A DNA stretch of 14,403 nucleotides from Fimousia sp036311565. Its GTDB lineage: Bacteria > Bacillota > Clostridia > Lachnospirales > Lachnospiraceae. The position numbers and the translations under genes are program-made. The notes below the pieces were generated by a model. That model was not told where the DNA came from and did no database searches. It worked only from the letters and a program-made list of their open reading frames with translations. Shown here in pieces: positions 14,244 to 14,403 of the stretch. The stretch covers positions 1-14,403 of the forward strand of contig JAXJPR010000038.1 of NCBI GenBank assembly GCA_036311565.1, read 5' to 3'. Every line of letters starts with the position of its first letter. Within the stretch, counting starts at the first letter, position 1.

Positions 14244-14403
14244 ATGTCTGCACTGGGATCAAGAAGAAATAAGACGTTGGATATGGTATATATTGCAATG
14301 TTTGCGGTATTGATTACCATTTGTTCATGGATTTCTATTCCAACTAGTATTCCTTTTACCTTACAGACATTTGGTGTGTTTGTAACAGTAGGGATTCTTG
14401 GAG
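14244..14403 (+). CDS. bioY: Biotin transporter BioY, 5' part
   Basis: The first 53 codons of a BioY-type S component for biotin uptake, cut by the window end. After MSALGSRRNKTLDM the first membrane segment VYIAMFAVLITICSWISIP and the very typical TSIPFTLQTFGVFVTVGILG are seen. ATG 14244 is chosen because GGAGGTG at 14230-14236 is 7 bases upstream; an ATG at 14240 is out of frame and stops after 10 codons. BioY works alone or with the shared ECF module. No biotin-repressor type operator was recognised upstream of bioY or the MATE gene. Confidence 0.9.
   Translation, partial: MSALGSRRNKTLDMVYIAMFAVLITICSWISIPTSIPFTLQTFGVFVTVGILG

Noticed and set aside
1..14403. CRISPR arrays, tandem repeats or a phage module
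   Set aside because: No regularly spaced direct repeats and no phage structural, integrase or toxin-antitoxin type genes were seen on either strand.

Overview
The window is AT-rich DNA typical of a low-GC gut Firmicute, most likely a Lachnospiraceae member (Blautia / Ruminococcus / Clostridium XIVa type). This rests on codon use, strong AGGAGG ribosome binding sites, an FMN riboswitch in front of an ECF riboflavin transporter, and protein styles (NimA-like flavoprotein, M20D amidohydrolase, MetNIQ, MATE, BioY). The genus is a guess. No phage, CRISPR array, rRNA or tRNA was recognised.

Left part (1-6000) is a decaying accessory region. Bases 1-450 hold only broken coding traces. An orphan SdpI-family membrane protein follows (506-883). 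A TetR-type regulator on the minus strand (1198-1803) faces what was once an ABC export operon on the plus strand. That operon is ruined: the first ATPase has lost its 5' two thirds, the second has a frameshift and a shortened C-terminus, and the permease has two frameshifts and ends in an internally deleted IS3-family element (about 3812-4433, minus strand). A second insertion sequence of the ISAs1 family (4698-5978) has good terminal inverted repeats and a broken transposase.

Middle part (6086-7981) is a flavin block. A NimA-like FMN-binding split-barrel protein is followed by a strong promoter candidate, an FMN (RFN) riboswitch with a terminator, the riboflavin ECF S-component ribU and a second PNPOx-like flavoprotein, closed by a perfect 15-bp palindrome. 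Low FMN should allow read-through into riboflavin uptake and the companion flavoprotein.

Right part (8135-12664) carries an M20D amidohydrolase, a terminator, and a methionine ABC transporter operon metN-metI-metQ. metI and metQ are intact, but metN carries a TGA in its Walker A region and a one-base loss in a poly-A run, so as given the transporter lacks its own ATPase. The window ends with a MATE-family efflux protein (12881-14218) and the start of a biotin transporter gene, bioY, which runs off the end.

Main points of interest: the cluster of deletion scars and probable micro-homology junction in the ABC/IS3 region; the broken metN beside intact partners; two terminator hairpins sharing one design with a compensatory base-pair change, plus a lone half copy; and a stem-loop spanning the promoter and start of the ISAs1 transposase. 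No clearly new biological system could be established from the sequence alone.
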